In this document: one piece after another, positions 52,161 to 60,087 of the stretch | How positions within the stretch are numbered: position 1 is the stretch's first letter | How the letters are laid out: every line of letters starts with the position of its first letter | The notes under the pieces: model-generated | What the model was told of the DNA's origin: nothing | The model's input: only the letters and a program-made list of their open reading frames with translations | Database searches by the model: none | Made by a program: the position numbers and the translations under genes | DNA from: an uncultured Sulfitobacter sp. | GTDB taxonomy: Bacteria > Pseudomonadota > Alphaproteobacteria > Rhodobacterales > Rhodobacteraceae | Assembly: GCA_913060815.1 (NCBI GenBank) | Contig: CAJXSZ010000014.1 | Coordinates: 1-64,000, forward strand | Direction: 5' to 3' | DNA length: 64,000 nt

Positions 52161-53279
52161 ATGAAAAATCTGGTTTGGATTGTTGTTGCAGCAATTATCG
52201 CAGTCGGGGGCTATGTGCTCTACTCCGGCCGTAGCGTTCAGGAACTGGCATCTGATGTGACCGAAGCCGCGAGCGATGCTGCCGGCGCAGCTACAACCGC
52301 AGCGAGCGATGCTGCCGATGCAGTTGCCGAGACGGCCGAAGCGGCGACAGACGCGGTAGCAGACACGGCCAGTACAGCTGCTGAGACAGCTGGTGAAGCT
52401 GCAGCCGCTGCAACGGATGCGGTTACGGATACAGCAGCAGCAGCGGCAGACGCCGCGACTGAAGCAGCCGAAGCTGTCGCAGACACAGCAGCAGAGGCGG
52501 TTGATACAGCGACTGAAGCAGCTGAAGCAGCGGCAGATGCAGTAGCCGACGCAGCCGACGGCGCGACTGAAACAGCGTCCGAGGCAGCAGAAGCAACAGC
52601 AGATGCGGCATCGGAAACAGCTGACGCGGCGACCGAGACAGCGACCGAGGCTGCAGAAGCAACAGCAGATGCGGCATCGGACACGGCTGACGCGGCGGCC
52701 GAAACAGCGACCGAGGCTGCAGCGGCAACCGAAGAAGCGGCAACAGAGGCTGCTGAAGCTGCGACCGAGACAGCCACTGAGGCTGCAGAAGCAACAGAAG
52801 AAGCGGCATCAGAAGCTGCTGACGCGGCGACCGAGACAGCCACTGAGGCTGCCGAAGCAACCGAAGAAGCGGCAACCGAGGCTGCAGATGCGGCGACCGA
52901 GACAGCAACCGAAGCTGCAGAGGCAACTGAAGAAGCGGCGGCCGAGGCTGCAGAAGCAACCGAAGAGACAGCAGCCGAGGCAGCGGAAGCGACTGAAGAG
53001 GCGACAGCCGAAGCAGCAGATGCAACAGCAGAGACGTCTGACGAAGCAGCAGAAGCCGTTGCCGAAGGCTCCGAGGCAGCAGCCGAGGGCACGACCTCAA
53101 TGGCGGACCTGCTGACCGTGGACGGCTTCGACCTCGAGAAAGTTACAACGATGGTTGAGGAATCAGAGCTTGGCACCCTGCAGAAAACAGTTTTGTCCAA
53201 AGGCCTTAAGGCTGCTCAGGACAACCCTGAAATGCTGAAGACCGTGCTGGACTCGGTTCGCGAAGCACTCGGCATGTAA
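52161..53279 (+). CDS. Membrane-anchored Ala/Glu/Thr repeat protein
   Basis: 372 residues from ATG 52161 (ribosome site GGGAAGATATT). N-terminal membrane helix (MKNLVWIVVAAIIAVGGYVL), then residues about 34-312 built almost only of Ala, Glu, Thr, Asp, Ser, Val and Gly, with no Lys, Arg, Cys, Trp or Tyr. From 52629 to 52958 the DNA repeats with a 66-bp period (five units), i.e. 22 residues of the type AATETATEAAEATEEAASEA plus two more residues, a doubled 11-residue helical repeat as in LEA or apolipoprotein-like proteins. The last 59 residues (MADLLTVDGFDLEKVTTMVE onward) form a separate helical domain with charged and hydrophobic residues. Probably a very acidic periplasmic or cytoplasmic helical rod on the membrane. 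Function unknown. Confidence 0.8.
   Translation: MKNLVWIVVAAIIAVGGYVLYSGRSVQELASDVTEAASDAAGAATTAASDAADAVAETAEAATDAVADTASTAAETAGEAAAAATDAVTDTAAAAADAATEAAEAVADTAAEAVDTATEAAEAAADAVADAADGATETASEAAEATADAASETADAATETATEAAEATADAASDTADAAAETATEAAAATEEAATEAAEAATETATEAAEATEEAASEAADAATETATEAAEATEEAATEAADAATETATEAAEATEEAAAEAAEATEETAAEAAEATEEATAEAADATAETSDEAAEAVAEGSEAAAEGTTSMADLLTVDGFDLEKVTTMVEESELGTLQKTVLSKGLKAAQDNPEMLKTVLDSVREALGM
52629..52958 (+). repeat. 66-bp tandem repeat inside the Ala/Glu/Thr protein gene
   Basis: GCGACCGAGACAGC-like units begin at 52629, 52695, 52761, 52827 and 52893, exactly 66 bp apart, diverged mainly at third positions. In-frame period means that copy number may change without a frameshift. 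Confidence 0.85.
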
Positions 53280-53301
53280 GCCTAGCTACATAACACAGAT
53301 C

Positions 53302-53330
53302 AAAGCCGCTCCCTCGGGGGCGGCTTTTTT
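53302..53330 (+). terminator. Rho-independent terminator of the repeat-protein gene
   Basis: AAAGCCG (53302-53308) and CGGCTTT (53321-53327), extended inward by C-G/T-G pairs around CTCG, followed by T to 53330. It lies 22 bp after the stop and reaches the stop codon of the convergent M50-like gene. Confidence 0.88.
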
Positions 53331-54010
53331 CATGAGCGCGTGGCGCGTGCCAGATTGCTGGACTGGCTGAGCGTGCGCCGCAAGCACCACACAATGATGA
53401 TACCGCTCAGCACCAGCCATATCGCGCCCCAGATCATCGCCGTGCCGCCAAACGCCTCTGCCAGCATATAGGCATCCGAACGCACGGAGGGACGTCTGAT
53501 TGTATCGTCATAAATATCATAGGGCACATAGATCAGGCTGCTCAGCCCAATCACCCGCAGTGCCATATCGTTTGCCGCATGCCCCAGAAACCGCGCCATC
53601 CCCAGCAAGACCAGCCCTGCAACAACACAAAACACAACAGCAAAGAGATCGCGGACGTAAAGCAGTGTCACCAACAGCATCATTGCGCCGAGAGCCGCTG
53701 TGACAGCGCGGTCAGCAGTGCTGTGCAACGCGATCATCAAGAGCCCAGCACCCAATGCAAGCGAGCCGAGGTAGCCTGCTGACAGAATGGCGAACAGGTT
53801 TCCGCCACGCGTCACTGCAAACCCGCCTTGCTGCGCCGAGATCGAAATTTGCTCGACCGAGCCTCCCGTTAGCCATGCGGCCAGCGCATGCGATATCTCA
53901 TGCAAGAAAACTACTAGGATTTTGAGCGGAACGACCACAGGCGTCTGCCAAAGGGCGAACACGAGTGCGGTGAGGGCGAGAAGCTGCCAATGCGATCTAA
54001 GATAACTCAT
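53330..54010 (-). CDS. M50-like membrane metallopeptidase
   Basis: 226 residues from ATG 54010 (an ATG at 54025 is possible). The zinc motif HEISH (HExxH) is in LVVFLHEISHALAAWLTGGS, within the first membrane segment; five or six helices follow (ILSAGYLGSLALGAGLLMIA, AALGAMMLLVTLLYVRDLFA, AVVFCVVAGLVLLGMARFLG, IWGAIWLVLSGIIIVW). The second metal site Asp is probably in YDIYDD. The layout matches the small M50B-like/YoaA-type integral membrane proteases whose targets are unknown. Its stop lies within the terminator of the convergent gene. Confidence 0.75.
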   Translation of the reverse strand: MSYLRSHWQLLALTALVFALWQTPVVVPLKILVVFLHEISHALAAWLTGGSVEQISISAQQGGFAVTRGGNLFAILSAGYLGSLALGAGLLMIALHSTADRAVTAALGAMMLLVTLLYVRDLFAVVFCVVAGLVLLGMARFLGHAANDMALRVIGLSSLIYVPYDIYDDTIRRPSVRSDAYMLAEAFGGTAMIWGAIWLVLSGIIIVWCLRRTLSQSSNLARATRS

Positions 54011-54079
54011 GCCCCCAGAACGCATTTGCGCGCTGCAAATGTCAATTCACAGCGCGCGGAGTGTGGGATCAGGACGGCT

Positions 54080-54928
54080 TTAGCCGACGAACGCCTTTTC
54101 GATCACGTAATGTTTGGGGTCCGAATTTGCCCCTTCCTCAAGGCCAAAACCTTCGAGGATCGCTTTGATGTCCGTGTTCAGCCCCATGGAGCCGCAGACC
54201 ATTGCGCGGTCTGTGTCCACGCTGATGCCGTCAATGCCCAGATCGGCGAACACCGTGCCGTCCTCCAGCAGGGTGGTAATGCGGCCCATCTTGGGCGATT
54301 GCTCCCGCGTGGTGGTGGGATAATAGCGTATTTTGGCAAGGTTCTCTGCGCCGATGAGTTCCTGCATCAGCTCGTCCGCCTGCAATTCGGCGATCAGCTT
54401 GCGCGAATACTCAAGCTCGGCCACGTCGCGGCAGGTGTGGGTGATGATGACTTCGTCGAATTTCTCGTAGGTCTCTGGCTCGCGCAGCAGAGAGGCAAAG
54501 GGGGCAAAGCCCGTGCCCGTGGCAAAAAACCAGATACGTTTACCTGGCAGCAGCGCGTCATGGACCAGCGTGCCCACAGGTTTGGGCCGCAGAATAATCT
54601 CGTCACCCACCTTGATGTGCTGCAGGCGAGAGGTCAGCGGGCCGTCCTGCACTTTGATAGAATAGAACTCCAACTCGTCATCCCATGCAGGAGAGGCGAT
54701 AGAGTAGGCACGCAGCAAGGGCTTGGCCTTACCGGTTTCTGGGTGCGGCTCTCCCATCAGGCCGATCATCACAAACTCGCCCGAGCGGAAGCGCAACGAG
54801 GCCGGGCGTGTGACGCGGAACGAGAACAAGCGATCTGTCCAATGGGTCACGGCGGTCACGGTTTGCGCATCGGGCAGGGTGGGAACGGCTTTGGCGGTAT
54901 CAGTGGTCACAGGTCTATGCTCGGTCAT
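54080..54928 (-). CDS. fpr: Ferredoxin-NADP reductase
   Basis: 282 residues, subclass II bacterial FNR. The FAD motif RAYSIASPAWDDELEFYSIK, the RKLIAEL.. and NADP part (FFATGTGFAPFASLLREPET, ITHTCRDVAELEYSRKL, VCGSMGLNTDIKAILEGFGL) and the C-terminal KHYVIEKAFVG, ending near the FAD, are all present. It carries electrons between NADPH and ferredoxin, which the siroheme sulfite reductase coded just upstream would need because no CysJ flavoprotein is seen. The start is 96 bp downstream of the DUF934 stop. Confidence 0.95.
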   Translation of the reverse strand: MTEHRPVTTDTAKAVPTLPDAQTVTAVTHWTDRLFSFRVTRPASLRFRSGEFVMIGLMGEPHPETGKAKPLLRAYSIASPAWDDELEFYSIKVQDGPLTSRLQHIKVGDEIILRPKPVGTLVHDALLPGKRIWFFATGTGFAPFASLLREPETYEKFDEVIITHTCRDVAELEYSRKLIAELQADELMQELIGAENLAKIRYYPTTTREQSPKMGRITTLLEDGTVFADLGIDGISVDTDRAMVCGSMGLNTDIKAILEGFGLEEGANSDPKHYVIEKAFVG

Positions 54929-55024
54929 GGTTTCTTCGCAGAGCCATGCTCCACGATCCTTTATTAGACAGGGGGAAGGGCGCGTACAATGCGCTGGATC
55001 AAATTGTGCGGGCGCGCGCGCGCA

Positions 55025-55426
55025 TTAGCCGCGCAGGCGGGCCTGATAGTTATGGGCGGTCCAATCGGCACGGAAGGCCCATTGCTCCTCGGGCTGGCGG
55101 GCCGCAAGAGCTTCGTCAATCTCGACCTCGTCAAAACCGCTGCGGCGGGCCATGGCATATTGATCGGCCAACACATGGCCCCGCGCGCGCAAGCGACCGG
55201 TGTAGCCGCGCAGACGCAGCGCCCGTGCAATGGTGAAACCGCGTCCGTCCGCAGAGGAGGGGAAATCGATGCGGATCATCTTCAGTGCGGGGTCGAGTGT
55301 AATATCCTCAGGCTGCGCATCCGAGGGTAGATCAAGCGCTGCGCAATCATTGGCTGCCCCCGTGCCACAGAACCCTTTGGTCCAATCATCGGCGTGAAAA
55401 CCGCTGTCATTTACGATCACACTCAT
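55025..55426 (-). CDS. DUF934 protein
   Basis: 133 residues from ATG 55426, which overlaps the cysH stop by 4 nt. Matches the DUF934 family of the assimilatory sulfate cluster: SADGRGFTIARALRLRGYTG, RLRARGHVLADQYAMARRSG and FDEVEIDEALAARQPEEQWA. Members are always found with cysH/cysI in proteobacteria and are often called oxidoreductase without evidence. No cofactor motif is visible. Confidence 0.88.
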   Translation of the reverse strand: MSVIVNDSGFHADDWTKGFCGTGAANDCAALDLPSDAQPEDITLDPALKMIRIDFPSSADGRGFTIARALRLRGYTGRLRARGHVLADQYAMARRSGFDEVEIDEALAARQPEEQWAFRADWTAHNYQARLRG

Positions 55427-56145
55427 GTCTTTGCTCCTGTTCGTACCATCTTGCCATCCACGAAATGGATGCCGCATTCATCTTTTTCCTGCCCACGCCA
55501 ACGGCCTGCGCGCGGGTCTTCGCCTTCGGCCACAGGCGACGTGCAAGGCGCACAGCCTATCGAGGGGTAGCCGCGCGCGACCAGCGGATGCCGCGGCAGC
55601 GCGTTCTCGGTCATGTAGTCCTGCACATCCTCACTGGTCCAGTGCGCCAGCGGATTGACCTTCATGCGCCCTGTGCCTTGCTCAAGCTCGAAGGCTGCCA
55701 GTTCGGCGCGTGTGCCAGACTGGTAGCGTTTACGCCCCGTGATCCAGCCGTCAAATCCTTCGAGGGCTGCGTTCAGTGTCTGCGTCTTGCGCAGATCACA
55801 GCAAGCGTCCGTATCACGCTGGTGCAGCGTGTCGTCGGGGTCCGCAACGCTGGTATCTGCGCGCAGCACACGCACGCGCCGCAGTCCCAGCTTTCGGGCT
55901 ACTTCCCGCTGATAGGTTAGCGTTTCGGGAAACAGCAGCATCGTGTCGATAAAGAGTACCGGCACATCGGGTTTCACACGGGCGGCTAAATGCAGTAGTG
56001 CCACGCTCTCGGCACCAAAGCTCGAGACGAGCGCGAGGTTGGGCACCGCATCAAAGGCGCGGCGCAGGATGTCCACCGCCGCGTGATGTTTGAGCGCCGT
56101 GTTAAGCGCGTCGACCTTGGGGTCCAAGGGGTTATCAAGCGGCAT
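55423..56145 (-). CDS. cysH: Assimilatory adenylyl-sulfate (APS) reductase
   Basis: 240 residues from ATG 56145, overlapping the cysI end by 11 nt. PAPS/APS reductase fold with SFGAESVALLHLAARVKPDV and the GITGRKRYQSGTRAELAAFE-like text (WITGRKRYQSGTRAELAAFE). Two cysteine pairs are present: TDACCDLRKTQT and PSIGCAPCTSPVAEGEDPRA, the mark of [4Fe-4S]-bearing assimilatory APS reductases, which take APS directly and need no CysC. The active Cys for thiosulfate formation is in the C-terminal KDECGIHFV. Confidence 0.95.
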   Translation of the reverse strand: MPLDNPLDPKVDALNTALKHHAAVDILRRAFDAVPNLALVSSFGAESVALLHLAARVKPDVPVLFIDTMLLFPETLTYQREVARKLGLRRVRVLRADTSVADPDDTLHQRDTDACCDLRKTQTLNAALEGFDGWITGRKRYQSGTRAELAAFELEQGTGRMKVNPLAHWTSEDVQDYMTENALPRHPLVARGYPSIGCAPCTSPVAEGEDPRAGRWRGQEKDECGIHFVDGKMVRTGAKT

Positions 56146-57799
56146 CAGCTTTTGCCTCAGGATAGAGAGCTGCCTTGAAGGGCGCGAGGCCCAAGCGGCG
56201 GTAGGTCTCGAGGAATGTCTCGCTGCGGTCAGTGCGCAGATCAAGATATCCCATGACGAGGCGTTCGATGGCGGGGATGATCTCTTCAGCAGAGAAACCC
56301 GGCCCCGCGCGCTCACCAATTGCGGCATCGTTTGTGCCGTCTCCACCAAGCGTGATCTGGTAGTTTTCCACGCCCGCACGGTCGAGGCCGAGAATACCGA
56401 TGTGACCCACGTGGTGGTGGCCACAGGCATTGATGCAGCCCGATATCTTGATCTTGAGCGGGCCTACATCATGCTCGAGCTTGAGGTCATCAAACCGTGT
56501 GGCGATCTCTTGGGCGATCGGAATCGAGCGTGCAGTGGCCAGCGCGCAATAGTCCATGCCGGGGCAGGCGATGATATCGCTGATCAGACCGATGTTGGCC
56601 GTCCCCAGACCTGCCTCTTTGAGCAGTTTATGCAAGGCGGGCAGATCGGCACGGTGCACATGGGGCAGGATCACATTCTGCTCGTGGCTGATGCGCAGCT
56701 CGTCATGGCCAAATTCTTTGGCAATCCGGGCCATCACCCGCATCTGGTCGCTCGTCGCGTCGCCGGGTGTTGCACCGTGTGCCTTGAGCGAGATCGATAC
56801 AATAGCATAGCCCGCCTGCGCATGATCCGTCAGGTTGGTATCAGCCCAAGCGCGGAACACGGGATCATTGGTGTAGGCCGCCTCATAAGGGGCGAGCGAT
56901 TTGGTCACAAAATCAGGTTTGCCAAAATCCGCCTCGATCCGCGATAGCATCTGCTGGTCCACGCCTGTAAACTGCGGACGGATCAGCGCATAGCGCGCAT
57001 CGACGCGGGCGCGGATGTCCTCGATGCCGTTCTCGTGCACGGTGATCTTGATCCGTGCCTTGTATTTATTATCGCGCCGCCCCAACAGGTTATAGACGCT
57101 GACGATTGCTTCGAGTGTCGGCAATAGGTCCTCGGCACTGATGAAGTCATATAGCACCTTGCCGATCATTGGTGTGCGGCCAAGGCCACCACCGACAATA
57201 ACTTCAAAGCCCTGCACGCCGTCACGCTCGACGATTTGCAGGCCGATGTCATGGGCCTTGAGCACCGCACGGTCGTGGGTAGCGCCCGACACGGCGACCT
57301 TGAACTTGCGCGGCAGGAACTGGAATTCGGGATGGTCGGTGGACCATTGACGGATCAGCTCGGCCACAGGGCGCGGATCGGCGATTTCGTCTGCCGCAGC
57401 CCCCGCGAAATGGTCAGCCGTCACATTGCGGATGGTGTTCCCGCTGGTCTGAATGGCGTGCATGTTCACCTCTGCCAGCGCGTCAAGCATATCGGGCACA
57501 TCGCGCAGCTCGGGCCAGTTGTACTGGATGTTCTGGCGCGTGGTGAAATGGCCATAGCCTTTGTCCCACTTGTCCGCGATCATCGCCAGTTGGCTCATCT
57601 GGCCACTGTTCAGCGTGCCATACGGGATCGCCACACGTAGCATATAGGCATGCAGTTGAAGATAGAGCCCGTTCATCAGGCGCAGGGGCTTGAACTCATC
57701 TTCGGTGAGGCTGCCGTCAATGCGGCGCTCGACCTGCGCGCGGAACTGCGCATTGCGCTCGGCCAGAAATTTGTCGTCGAAATCTGTATAGGCGTACAT
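56135..57799 (-). CDS. cysI: Siroheme sulfite/nitrite reductase
   Basis: 554 residues, ferredoxin-dependent sulfite reductase type. Ligands of the [4Fe-4S]-siroheme centre are CPGMDYC (IACPGMDYCALATARSIPI) and CINACGHH (ISGCINACGHHHVGHIGILG). Two ferredoxin-like nitrite/sulfite reductase half domains are visible (YGHFTTRQNIQYNWPELRDV and the later VISHEQNVILPHVH-like ELRISHEQNVILPHVHRADL). Sulfite rather than nitrite is preferred from the cysG-cysH setting. Starts 1 nt over the DUF2849 stop. Confidence 0.95.
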   Translation of the reverse strand: MYAYTDFDDKFLAERNAQFRAQVERRIDGSLTEDEFKPLRLMNGLYLQLHAYMLRVAIPYGTLNSGQMSQLAMIADKWDKGYGHFTTRQNIQYNWPELRDVPDMLDALAEVNMHAIQTSGNTIRNVTADHFAGAAADEIADPRPVAELIRQWSTDHPEFQFLPRKFKVAVSGATHDRAVLKAHDIGLQIVERDGVQGFEVIVGGGLGRTPMIGKVLYDFISAEDLLPTLEAIVSVYNLLGRRDNKYKARIKITVHENGIEDIRARVDARYALIRPQFTGVDQQMLSRIEADFGKPDFVTKSLAPYEAAYTNDPVFRAWADTNLTDHAQAGYAIVSISLKAHGATPGDATSDQMRVMARIAKEFGHDELRISHEQNVILPHVHRADLPALHKLLKEAGLGTANIGLISDIIACPGMDYCALATARSIPIAQEIATRFDDLKLEHDVGPLKIKISGCINACGHHHVGHIGILGLDRAGVENYQITLGGDGTNDAAIGERAGPGFSAEEIIPAIERLVMGYLDLRTDRSETFLETYRRLGLAPFKAALYPEAKADAA

Positions 57800-58092
57800 C
57801 AGATGCGCTCCTGCTTGCCGTGGGAATAGTTTGACGGACCGGTGGCGCGGAACGCCTCGCGGAAATGGGTCGGGGCGATGCCACTGCTGGTGTCGACGGG
57901 GCTGAGATAGACGCCCACGACCTCGGAGCTGCGTGCGGACGCCTCGATCAGGCGCAACTGCGCGTCCGCCTCGTCAGACAGCACCTCGGCCTGTGAAAGA
58001 TCGCGCACCCAATCGGTGCCGTTGAGATAGACAACATCGCCCTCGAGCAGGGCATTGGCGGTAATGACGGAAGGTTGGAATGACTTGGGCAT
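57799..58092 (-). CDS. DUF2849 protein
   Basis: 97 residues. Matches DUF2849, found between cysG and cysI in alphaproteobacteria: KSFQPSVITANALLEGDVVY, LNGTDWVRDLSQAEVLSDEA, SEVVGVYLSPVDTSSGIAPT. Function unknown; overlaps its neighbours by 1 nt on each side, so it is part of the sulfur operon. It could be a small accessory of the sulfite reductase or of siroheme insertion, which is only a guess from context. Confidence 0.9.
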   Translation of the reverse strand: MPKSFQPSVITANALLEGDVVYLNGTDWVRDLSQAEVLSDEADAQLRLIEASARSSEVVGVYLSPVDTSSGIAPTHFREAFRATGPSNYSHGKQERI

Positions 58093-59486
58093 TATGCGAA
58101 TTCCTCGATCTTGAGTGTAGGGGCCACGGCCATAGCTGCACGGGGTGCAAGGCCAAGGAATGTCAGCGCGGGGCCGTCCAATTTGGCAGCCTCCAGCGCC
58201 GCAGGGAGAGCGGCCAGCGTTGTCTCGATCACGCGCTGCTCGGGGCGGCTGGCGTTCTCGATCAGGGTGACTGGTGTGTGGCGGTCCGCACCGTGCATGA
58301 GCAAGCGCCCCTGGATAAACCGTGCGGACTTCTTACCCATATAGATCGCAGCGACCTCTCCCTCGCGGGCCAGTGTGCGCCAGTCGTGATCGGCAAAACC
58401 TTTGGTGTCGTGCCCTGTCAGAAACCGCACCGAAGCATTACGCCCGCGTTTTGTCATGCTTTGCCCGATGGTGGCCACCGCGGCAGAAGCTGACGTGATC
58501 CCCGGAACAATGTGCCAGCCGATGCCGTGTGCATCCACTGCGTCGATCTCCTCGTCCAAGCGGCCAAAGACCGTTGCATCACCTGATTTCAAACGCACCA
58601 CCTGTGCGCCTGTCTGTGCATGCTCGACCAACAGCGCGTTGATATGGTCCTGCGATGTGGAGGGGCCAAAGCCTTCTTTGCCAACATCGATCATCACCGC
58701 CTCACGGCGGGCCAGTTCGAGAATCTCGGGTGTGATAAGGCGGTCATAGATCACTACGTCAGCTTCATCCAAAGCACGACGCGCCTTGAGCGTCAGCAGT
58801 TCCGGGTCACCCGGACCGCCACCGACAAAGGCAATGTGGCCTTCGCGCGCGGGTTTGTTGAGGTGGGTCTTGAGCAGCGTGTCCAGCGCGGGACGCACCG
58901 CGTCTTCCCCTTCGGCAATCGCCTTGGGGCCAGCGTCAAAATAGAACGCGCGCCAGAAATCACGCCGCGCACGGCCAAAGGGCAAAGCGTAGGAGGCGTT
59001 GCGGAATGTCTTGCCGATGCGCGCCAGCGTGCCGAGCGTTTGGGGCAGGCGCTCTTCGAGATCCGCCTTGATCGCGCGCGCCAGAACGGGGGCAGCCCCT
59101 TCGGTGCCGATGGCGATGGTGACAGGATCGCGGTCCACAATGGCGGGCGTGATGAACTGACTGTCTTGGAGGTTGTCGACGATGTTGACCAGCGCACCAC
59201 AGGTCATCGCCAGATGCGCAGTGCGTGCATCTTCTTCCGCATCCTCATTGGCGCCGTAAAAGAGCTTGGCACAGACAGCATCGCCATAGTCCATCGCGCG
59301 AGGGACCAGTGTGAGCCTGCCCGCATCGTGCCACTGTGCGATCTCGGGCGCTGCGGTTTCGGCAAAAACCGTGATCTTGGCGGAGGACTTCATCAAAAGG
59401 CGCAGCTTTGCCAAGGCAGCATCACCGCCGCCAGAGACGATGATCCGTGCCGTGCTGGTGCTAAGGAAGATCGGGAAGTGGTCCAT
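58092..59486 (-). CDS. cysG: Siroheme synthase
   Basis: 464 residues, multifunctional CysG. The N-terminal precorrin-2 oxidase/ferrochelatase domain has RIIVSGGGDAALAKLRLLMK and DRDPVTIAIGTEGAAPVLAR; the C-terminal uroporphyrin-III methyltransferase domain has AFVGGGPGDPELLTLKARRA, DVVIYDRLITPEIL and HIVPGITSASAAVATIGQS. It makes siroheme for the sulfite reductase coded next. The promoter region shared with the Lrp-type regulator holds a dyad and phased AT-rich sites. Confidence 0.95.
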   Translation of the reverse strand: MDHFPIFLSTSTARIIVSGGGDAALAKLRLLMKSSAKITVFAETAAPEIAQWHDAGRLTLVPRAMDYGDAVCAKLFYGANEDAEEDARTAHLAMTCGALVNIVDNLQDSQFITPAIVDRDPVTIAIGTEGAAPVLARAIKADLEERLPQTLGTLARIGKTFRNASYALPFGRARRDFWRAFYFDAGPKAIAEGEDAVRPALDTLLKTHLNKPAREGHIAFVGGGPGDPELLTLKARRALDEADVVIYDRLITPEILELARREAVMIDVGKEGFGPSTSQDHINALLVEHAQTGAQVVRLKSGDATVFGRLDEEIDAVDAHGIGWHIVPGITSASAAVATIGQSMTKRGRNASVRFLTGHDTKGFADHDWRTLAREGEVAAIYMGKKSARFIQGRLLMHGADRHTPVTLIENASRPEQRVIETTLAALPAALEAAKLDGPALTFLGLAPRAAMAVAPTLKIEEFA

Positions 59487-59514
59487 GGCTGCAAGTCCTC
59501 TGCTGTGTGAAGCT

Positions 59515-59550
59515 CAATATAGGATATTGTTCTGATATTTCGCCATATTG
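59515..59550. promoter_or_regulatory. Candidate Lrp-type operator array at cysG
   Basis: CAATAT-AGG-ATATTG (59515-59529) is a perfect 15-bp dyad 29 bp upstream of cysG, and ATATTG/ATATTT/ATATTG begin at 59524, 59535 and 59545, 10-11 bp apart. Repeats in phase with the helix on one face suit the wrapping of DNA by an Lrp/AsnC octamer. The divergent gene encodes an Lrp-family regulator. Confidence 0.45.
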
Positions 59551-59625
59551 CTTTACGGATAAGGACACATGTTCTAAATCAATCTCAACACGGAATGATC
59601 GGTCTGGATTTAGGGGAAAAGCAGA

Positions 59626-60087
59626 ATGAGTGTTCGAATAGATGAGACAGACAAGAAGATTCTCGCAGCCTTACAAACGGATGCCAGCCGCTCTCTGGAT
59701 GAGATCGCCAAAGAAGTAGGGTCAAGCAAGACACCTGTATGGAACAGGATTCGCAAAATGCGCGAGGCTGGCGTGATCGGGCAGCAAACGGTTGTGCTCG
59801 ATGCCGAAGCACTGGGGTTTGAGGCATGTTTCTTCGTCCTGATCCGCACGTCGGAGCATGAGGCAGACTGGCAGGCGAAGTTTCTAAAGGCACTCCAAGA
59901 CCGCGCTGAGGTTCAGGAGGCGCACCGATTGGCGGGCGACATCGACTATATCCTGAAGGTGCGCGTAGAGAATGCCCGCGCCTATGATCGCTTCTATCAG
60001 GCGCTCATCTCGGAAGTGCGCGTACATAATGTGACGGCGCTTTTGTCGATGGAGCAGATTAAATCCACAACCATGCTGCCGCTTTAG
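59626..60087 (+). CDS. Lrp/AsnC family transcriptional regulator
   Basis: 153 residues. N-terminal helix-turn-helix (IDETDKKILAALQTDASRSL, DEIAKEVGSSKTPVWNRIRK) and a C-terminal AsnC/RAM domain (ACFFVLIRTSEHEADWQAKF, AGDIDYILKVRVENARAYDR). Divergent from the sulfate-assimilation operon, so it probably responds to a sulfur amino acid such as cysteine or methionine and controls cysG onward. The stop overlaps the convergent P450 stop. Confidence 0.92.
   Translation: MSVRIDETDKKILAALQTDASRSLDEIAKEVGSSKTPVWNRIRKMREAGVIGQQTVVLDAEALGFEACFFVLIRTSEHEADWQAKFLKALQDRAEVQEAHRLAGDIDYILKVRVENARAYDRFYQALISEVRVHNVTALLSMEQIKSTTMLPL

Noticed and set aside
52238-53200. Long minus-strand frames (Ser/Ala/Val- and Leu/Pro/Arg-rich) and a plus-strand Lys/Arg/Gln-rich frame inside the repeat gene
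   Set aside because: They are open only because the Ala/Glu/Thr codon repeats carry no stops in other frames. They lack ribosome sites and the plus-strand frame with a membrane helix, terminator and end domain is the real one.
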